From Qingshengfaniella alkalisoli (GTDB lineage: Bacteria > Pseudomonadota > Alphaproteobacteria > Rhodobacterales > Rhodobacteraceae): DNA of 64,000 nucleotides. The notes beneath the pieces are model-generated. The model ran no database searches, had not been told where the DNA came from, and saw only the letters and a list, made by a program, of their open reading frames with translations. Shown one piece after another: positions 59,150 to 64,000 of the stretch (its first letter is position 1; each line of letters opens with the position of its first letter). Made by a program: the position numbers and the translations under genes. The DNA lies in NCBI RefSeq assembly GCF_007855645.1, contig NZ_CP042263.1, positions 186,001 to 250,000 of the forward strand. The letters run 5' to 3'.

Positions 59150-61056
59150 CCGATCTGCGCCTGGACACGCGCTTCATCGCCAGCGACACACCGGAGAAGG
59201 CCCGATTTGAATTCAAGCTCTACAATCTGGGCAGCGAAACACTGACCGGTTTCAAATTCGCCTATGCCGCTCTGACGCGGATCAGAGACGGTGCAAAGAT
59301 CGAGAACGCAACCTTTCTGCGCCGTTTCGCGAACTTCCATGAATACGCGGCGCCAGAGGCACTGACCCTCGCGCCCGGCGAGGCCTGGAGTTTTGCTATC
59401 GAAGGATTGACCCATCTGCCCAAGCATCGTCTGGACGGCCCGAAATCCGCCTATCTGACGAATACAGAAGGCGCCGTTATCCCCTGCGAGGTTGGCGATC
59501 TGGCGCTGGTGGGCGGCGCGGATACGGGTGAGCTTCGCCATGTCCCTGAAGGTAAAGCCCTGCTGCCGCTAGCGATCCAGCCATGGCCGAACATGGTCTC
59601 GGTCAGCAAATTTCAAACCGCGCGCCCCTATGTCCCTGCAAGCGACGCCACCGACGCTCAAAGGCAGGCCATGGCCGCCACCTCGGCGCTGGCGAAGCGA
59701 CTGTTCCCGATCGCTCAAACACCCTTCCGGCTGGATGGCGAAAACGGCATCGAGGTTATATTCAAATCCGGTAACTTCCCGAAATCCGGCTATAGCCTGC
59801 AATTCGACGCGGAGCGTGTCACGCTGGGCTATGGCGATGCGTCCGGCCTGTCCTACGCGCTCACCGTTCTGGCACAGATGCATCATGCGGCCAGTCTGGA
59901 CCCAGATACCTTCGAACTGCCCGCGAACGGTCAAATCGAGGATGCGCCGCGCTACGGCTGGCGGGGGTCGCATCTGGACGTATCACGCCATTTCTGGGAC
60001 ACGGACCAGGTCAAGCGGTTCCTCGACATTCTGGCATGGAGCCGGATGAATATTTTCCAATGGCACCTGACAGATGACGAGGGCTGGCGGATCGAGATCA
60101 AAGCGCTGCCCGAACTGACGCAGGCTGGCGCGCGTCGAGGGCCGGATTGCGAAATGATCGGGCAGTTGGGTCATATCGAACGGCACTACGAAGGCCATTA
60201 CACTCAGGACCAGATCCGCGAAGTGGTTGCCCATGCCCAATCGCTGCATATCGACATCATCCCCGAGATTGATATCCCCGGTCACTGCACCGCCGTTCTT
60301 GCCGCCTATCCGCACCTTCGTGACCCGAACGAACCGGAAGACAATTATCGTTCCGTTCAGGGCTATCCCAACAACGCGCTGAACCCTGCGATGCCGGAAA
60401 CCTTCGAGTTTCTGGAAACCGTCTTCGCCGAGGTCGCGGAATTGTTCCCCGCCAGCCATATTCATGTCGGCGCGGATGAGGTCGACAAGGCCTCCTGGCA
60501 GAAATCGCCGTTAGCGCAGGACATGATGAAAGATCGCAACATCGAAGCGGGCACGATGGGTCTCCAGGCGTATCTTTTGAGGCGCGGTCAGGAAATACTG
60601 CGCCGGTTGGGCAAGAACCTCGCCGGATGGGATGAGGTCAGCTATGGCGGCGGCATCGATACCGATGGCGCATTGCTGGTCGCGTGGCAAAAGCCCGAAG
60701 TGATCCGCGAACTGGTCCGGCAGGGCTATGATGTAATCGCCAGCCCCGGTCAGGCCTATTACATGGACATGGTGCAGGCCAGCGGATGGAATGAACCCGG
60801 CGCAGGTTGGGCAGGCGTGGCTACCCCTGAACACAGCTACACCTATGAAGCCATCGAAGGACTGACCCCGGAGGAAGCTGCCAAGGTCAAAGGTGTGCAA
60901 AGCTGTATCTGGGGCGAGCACCTGATTTCTACCGCGCATTTCAACTACATGGTGTTCCCGCGCATCTTCGCGGTGGCCGAGGCCGGATGGACGCAGCCCG
61001 ACAACAAGGACTGGATGCGCTTCTGCGCGATCTGTCGTCAGATGCCCCAACTTTGA
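59146..61056 (+). CDS. GH20 beta-N-acetylhexosaminidase, probably cytoplasmic
   Basis: This is an enzyme of 636 residues. An N-terminal carbohydrate-binding-like domain (about residues 1-140) is followed by the GH20b alpha/beta domain and the TIM barrel. The substrate-assisted catalytic pair is Asp444-Glu445 in HIHVGADEVDKASW. Barrel motifs GSHLDVSRHFW and IIPEIDIPGH are present. It removes terminal beta-linked GlcNAc or GalNAc from chitobiose, glycans or GlcNAc-MurNAc peptides. There is no signal peptide, unlike many chitobiases, so it should act after import. ATG at 59146 overlaps the SDR stop by 4 bp; the longer open frame upstream is rejected. Confidence 0.94.
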   Translation: MTDLRLDTRFIASDTPEKARFEFKLYNLGSETLTGFKFAYAALTRIRDGAKIENATFLRRFANFHEYAAPEALTLAPGEAWSFAIEGLTHLPKHRLDGPKSAYLTNTEGAVIPCEVGDLALVGGADTGELRHVPEGKALLPLAIQPWPNMVSVSKFQTARPYVPASDATDAQRQAMAATSALAKRLFPIAQTPFRLDGENGIEVIFKSGNFPKSGYSLQFDAERVTLGYGDASGLSYALTVLAQMHHAASLDPDTFELPANGQIEDAPRYGWRGSHLDVSRHFWDTDQVKRFLDILAWSRMNIFQWHLTDDEGWRIEIKALPELTQAGARRGPDCEMIGQLGHIERHYEGHYTQDQIREVVAHAQSLHIDIIPEIDIPGHCTAVLAAYPHLRDPNEPEDNYRSVQGYPNNALNPAMPETFEFLETVFAEVAELFPASHIHVGADEVDKASWQKSPLAQDMMKDRNIEAGTMGLQAYLLRRGQEILRRLGKNLAGWDEVSYGGGIDTDGALLVAWQKPEVIRELVRQGYDVIASPGQAYYMDMVQASGWNEPGAGWAGVATPEHSYTYEAIEGLTPEEAAKVKGVQSCIWGEHLISTAHFNYMVFPRIFAVAEAGWTQPDNKDWMRFCAICRQMPQL

Positions 61057-61063
61057 GGAACAT

Positions 61064-62497
61064 ATGAAACGCATAGTCTTCGGGGGCATTCACACGGAAT
61101 GCTCCACCTACAACCCGCTGCTTCAGACGGAAGATGACTTCGCGATCAGATCCGGCGCAGGCATGGCTGCCGAAATGGAACTGAACGTACCCGAGGGGAT
61201 TGAGATGGTTCCCCTGTTTCACGCGCGGTCCGTTCCGGGCGGTCCGGTGAACGCGCAGACCTATGCCGCGTTCAAGGCACGCTTTCTGGACGAGTTGAAC
61301 GCTACATTGCCCGTAGATGGCGTTTATCTGGCGATGCACGGCGCGATGCATGTAGATGGAATGCATGACGCGGAAGGCGACTGGATCGGTGCGGTGCGTG
61401 ATCTGGTCGGGCCGGATGTGCCGATTGCGGTTAGCTACGACCTGCACGGCAACGTCACGCAAGACATCGTCAACGCGATCGACATCTTCGCGGCTTACCG
61501 AACCGCGCCGCATATCGATACGGTCGAGACCTGCAACCGCGCGCTATCCATGCTGGCCGATCAACTGCTGAACGACACCCGTCACTGCGTGGCGTGGTGT
61601 CCCGTTCCGGTCCTTCTGCCCGGCGAACGCACCAGCACCGAAGTTGAGCCTGCATTGTCGCTTTACCGAGCCCTTCCGGGTCATGATCTAAGAGATGGCA
61701 TCAGGGATGCCAATCTGATGGTCGGTTACGTCTGGGCCGATACGCCACGCGCTACCGCCTGCGCCGTGGTCACCGGAACCGACCAGAAGGCTGCCGAATG
61801 CTCGGCCGCGCAGATCGCGCAAAGCTACTGGGACGCGCGAAAGGATTTTCAGTTCGACGTCCCCACCAAACAACTCGACGCCTGTCTGGACCAAGTTCAA
61901 ACGGCGACGACATCGCCTCTGATTCTTGCCGATAGCGGCGACAACCCGACCGGGGGTGGCGTGGGCGACCGCACCGATGTGCTGCATGCATTTCTTGATC
62001 GCAAGTTTACCGGCGCTGTATTCGCAGGCATTGCCGATGCCCCTGCAGCGCGTGCTGCCGAACAGGTTGGTGAAGGCAAGTCGGTGCAGCTTGAGATAGG
62101 TGGCAGTCTTGGCAGTCATTGTCCGAAGATCAGCGTCTTGGCAAAGGTGGTCAAGGTTATCGGATCGTCGTCCACGAAAGACCTTGAGGTCGCGGTCGAG
62201 GTCGGCGGGAACCTCGTGATCCTGTCGCAGCGCAGACGCCCCTATCACAATCTTGCCGACTTCCGGAAATTCGGGGTGGATCCTGCCGAGGCAAAGCTGC
62301 TCGTAGTGAAATCGGGATACTTGTCACCGGAACTGGCACCGCTTGCCAATCCGCCGCTGATGGCGTTGACGGATGGGGCGATCAATCAGGACATTGTCGC
62401 ACTGGACAACACGTTGCGCGCGACACCCTCCTTCCCGTTTCAGGGCAATTTCGACTGGACGCCGAACGCGCAGTTGTCGAGACGGGCGAAGACCTAA
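61064..62497 (+). CDS. M81 family (MlrC-like) metalloprotein, second copy
   Basis: This is a protein of 477 residues with the M81 motifs HTECSTYNP, YLAMHGAMHVDG, SYDLHGNVT and DSGDNPTGGGVGD. It belongs to the same family as the 482-residue protein at 55.0 kb but differs strongly, including HTECSTYNP in place of ETNTFSP. The two copies bracket the RidA-RpiR-SDR-GH20 genes. MlrC cleaves peptides with D-amino acids; here a role on stem-peptide fragments or an unrelated amide is inferred. It ends convergently with the M15-type gene, the two stops overlapping in CTAA. Confidence 0.88.
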   Translation: MKRIVFGGIHTECSTYNPLLQTEDDFAIRSGAGMAAEMELNVPEGIEMVPLFHARSVPGGPVNAQTYAAFKARFLDELNATLPVDGVYLAMHGAMHVDGMHDAEGDWIGAVRDLVGPDVPIAVSYDLHGNVTQDIVNAIDIFAAYRTAPHIDTVETCNRALSMLADQLLNDTRHCVAWCPVPVLLPGERTSTEVEPALSLYRALPGHDLRDGIRDANLMVGYVWADTPRATACAVVTGTDQKAAECSAAQIAQSYWDARKDFQFDVPTKQLDACLDQVQTATTSPLILADSGDNPTGGGVGDRTDVLHAFLDRKFTGAVFAGIADAPAARAAEQVGEGKSVQLEIGGSLGSHCPKISVLAKVVKVIGSSSTKDLEVAVEVGGNLVILSQRRRPYHNLADFRKFGVDPAEAKLLVVKSGYLSPELAPLANPPLMALTDGAINQDIVALDNTLRATPSFPFQGNFDWTPNAQLSRRAKT

Positions 62498-63336
62498 AGC
62501 AGCCCTTCTTCGCGCCACGTGGTCAGCTGTTCCTGGCTGACCTCGAAATGCATGGAGTCTTCGCGCCGGAAGCCCGCGCCCCAGATCCAGCCCTCCTCGT
62601 GGAAGAAATCCGCGAGGAGGGTCAGCCCGAGCTGGGTTTTGCCGTCCGTGAAGTTGTCGAGATGCCCATCTATATTCAGATCGACCGCCAGTCCAAACGC
62701 GTGTGTCGACAGGCTGGCCTGCGTGCCGCGAATGCGACGGACACACAACGACCCTGCGGTGTTGATCCGTTCATAGAGATCGGAATCAGCCGCGCGGACA
62801 TTCTCGAACACGCGGCGCAGAGACTCCACGGCAGGTTCCAGCATGTTCACGCGGATCGGGCCGACCTGTTCCAGCACGAGCTTCGCCTTCAGGTTCGGGT
62901 TGGTCATCGGTTCGCAATCATCGGATAGCGCCTCACGTGGACGACCAAGCATGTTTTCCAGAAAGTTGGGCGTCGCGACGGTCAGCCCCTCGTTGACATC
63001 CGTTCGGGCCGCGATCAGCACAACCTGCGCATAGCTGTCGAGGATCGTGTTCGGGCCGTCATTGTTGAACATGCCTTCGCGCGGTTCTGTCACCGTGGGT
63101 GGTGCGACGGTCAAGCGCATCCCCTGTTGGCGCAACTCATCCTGCAACGTGTCGATGCGCGCCTCCAGCGCATCCACGCGACCACGGAGCATCTCGATCT
63201 CGATCCGCGCCCCGCTGTCAACGGCGGGACCGTCAAAGGCAGCTTCTTCTTGCGGCATGAGCGTCGGCAGAAAGATCACGATCAGCGAGGCCAGCAAAAT
63301 CGCAAGAGCGATGATAATCGCGGGAACAATGCGCAT
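62494..63336 (-). CDS. M15-type D-Ala-D-Ala carboxypeptidase-like protein, membrane anchored
   Basis: This is a protein of 280 residues. An N-terminal membrane anchor (about residues 5-27) is followed by a coiled-coil-like stretch (about 45-72) and a C-terminal peptidase M15_4-type domain. The metal site is recognisable: His212 and Asp219 in STHAFGLAVDLN, and His263 in DSMHFEV. Related proteins trim peptidoglycan stem peptides in the periplasm. It faces the periplasm and is convergent with the M81 gene. A link to the muropeptide-like cluster is suggestive only. The upstream 185-bp gap to the OmpA-domain gene shows no other gene. Confidence 0.85.
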   Translation of the reverse strand: MRIVPAIIIALAILLASLIVIFLPTLMPQEEAAFDGPAVDSGARIEIEMLRGRVDALEARIDTLQDELRQQGMRLTVAPPTVTEPREGMFNNDGPNTILDSYAQVVLIAARTDVNEGLTVATPNFLENMLGRPREALSDDCEPMTNPNLKAKLVLEQVGPIRVNMLEPAVESLRRVFENVRAADSDLYERINTAGSLCVRRIRGTQASLSTHAFGLAVDLNIDGHLDNFTDGKTQLGLTLLADFFHEEGWIWGAGFRREDSMHFEVSQEQLTTWREEGLL

Positions 63337-63521
63337 GCCAACATCCAGACGTAACCGAAGACATACGAATTAAACCTTGCAGTGCCTTCATTTACAAGCC
63401 GTCGTTCAAGGAAAGGTGTTCGGGATTTTACTGATGCACCGACACTAAAGACGTTGTTCTGACCGCGCCCATCGCCTAGTATTCGCGCAACGCCGTGTTT
63501 TGAAGTCAGCGAGGGTAGGTC

Positions 63522-64000
63522 ATGACCAATGGTTTTCGCATTTTAAGCGCAACGCTCGCTGTCGGATTGGCCATGGCTGGCGCCCCCCAAGCCCAAACAA
63601 ACGAGGCATCGGAGCTGTCGGCAGAAGAGCTGAACCAACTCTTCGAAACACAGAAAACACGCGGTTTGGTCATTGCACCGACCGACGAGACAACCAGCGT
63701 CACCACCACCGCACAGGATTCCAACGGTCAGACCACGACGGTCACGACCATTACCCCCAATGATGGAAGCGAAGGCAGCCAGCCTTCGGTGTCGACCTAT
63801 GCGGCGCTTGCTCCCGAAGAACAGGTGAACATCCAGATCAGCTTCGATTTCGATTCCGCCGCGCTGCGTGAGGATCAGAAGCCCAAGCTGGCGACACTTT
63901 GTTCCGTGATGAAAGATTCCGATGTGTCGAAGTTCCAGATCGTGGGACACACCGACTCCAAGGGTGCTGACAGCTACAACCAGTCGCTGTCGCTGCTGCG
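63522..64000 (+). CDS. OmpA C-terminal domain protein (3' truncated by window edge)
   Basis: This is the first 159 codons of an exported protein. A signal peptide ends near GAPQAQ (residue 25). A low-complexity Thr/Ser-rich linker (SVTTTAQDSNGQTTTVTTIT) follows. An OmpA-type peptidoglycan-binding domain then begins with NIQISFDFDSAALREDQKPK and reaches IVGHTDSKGADSYNQSLS at the window end. Such proteins anchor the outer membrane to peptidoglycan by binding diaminopimelate. The ATG at 63522 follows GAGGG. The remainder lies outside the window. Confidence 0.9.
   Translation, partial: MTNGFRILSATLAVGLAMAGAPQAQTNEASELSAEELNQLFETQKTRGLVIAPTDETTSVTTTAQDSNGQTTTVTTITPNDGSEGSQPSVSTYAALAPEEQVNIQISFDFDSAALREDQKPKLATLCSVMKDSDVSKFQIVGHTDSKGADSYNQSLSLL

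Noticed and set aside
1-64000. Mobile element, integron, prophage, CRISPR or tRNA-associated island
   Set aside because: No transposase, integrase, phage gene, regularly spaced repeats or tRNA fold was seen, so island-like clustering is functional and not visibly mobile.

Overview
The window looks like a chromosomal stretch of a marine-type alphaproteobacterium, most likely Rhodobacteraceae (Roseobacter group). The base composition is GC-rich. Sulfate adenylyltransferase and APS kinase are fused in one protein. TRAP and ABC sugar importers are very dense, and the regulators are of the AraC, GntR, TetR and RpiR types. This placement is inference from gene content; there is no rRNA marker. I see no tRNA, rRNA, insertion sequence, integrase or CRISPR array.

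Layout. (1) 1-2.4 kb: two tandem GH4 glycosidases, the first cut by the window edge. (2) 2.4-9.0 kb: a fused 5-oxoprolinase/hydantoinase divergent from a TRAP transporter. (3) 9.0-10.7 kb: the sulfate activation enzyme. (4) 10.9-18.9 kb: an ABC importer with a GH28 polygalacturonase and a GH105 unsaturated uronyl hydrolase, divergent from an AraC regulator. (5) 18.9-23.3 kb: KduD, KduI and a second TRAP transporter. (6) 23.7-29.0 kb: a YtfQRT-YjfF type sugar ABC importer and a FadR-type regulator. (7) 29-31.5 kb: a Bcr/CflA exporter and a lytic transglycosylase. (8) 31.6-37.3 kb: a GH51 arabinofuranosidase with its own ABC importer. (9) 37.5-44.9 kb: another ABC importer with an oxidoreductase, a TetR regulator and a divergent oxidoreductase. 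(10) 44.9-62.5 kb: an amino-sugar region. It holds a GntR regulator, a MurQ-type etherase, a ROK kinase, a CutC-family protein, an oxidoreductase, an ABC importer, a D-threonine aldolase-like PLP enzyme, two M81 (MlrC-like) proteins, an NTF2-like protein, RidA, an RpiR regulator, an SDR and a GH20 hexosaminidase. (11) 62.5-64 kb: an M15-type peptidase and the start of an OmpA-domain protein.

Regions 1, 4, 5, 6, 8 and 9 fit uptake and intracellular breakdown of plant cell-wall oligosaccharides such as pectin, arabinan and alpha-galactosides. None of the GH28, GH105, GH51, GH20 or complete GH4 proteins has a visible signal peptide, and no pectate lyase or TonB receptor is present, so the strategy appears to be import first and cleave inside. 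The last pectin steps (KDG kinase and KDPG aldolase) are not in the window.

The most unusual part is region 10. A non-PTS importer is combined with MurQ, a sugar kinase and GH20, and also with proteins suited to D-amino acids and peptides (M81, DTA-like, RidA). My working hypothesis is a muropeptide or lactyl-amino-sugar scavenging system. This is inferred from neighbourhood and not shown. Two cross-cutting sequence patterns also stand out: a GC-rich stem-loop right after the binding-protein gene in six of seven importers, and TACC/GGTA direct repeats at exactly 11-bp spacing around murQ.
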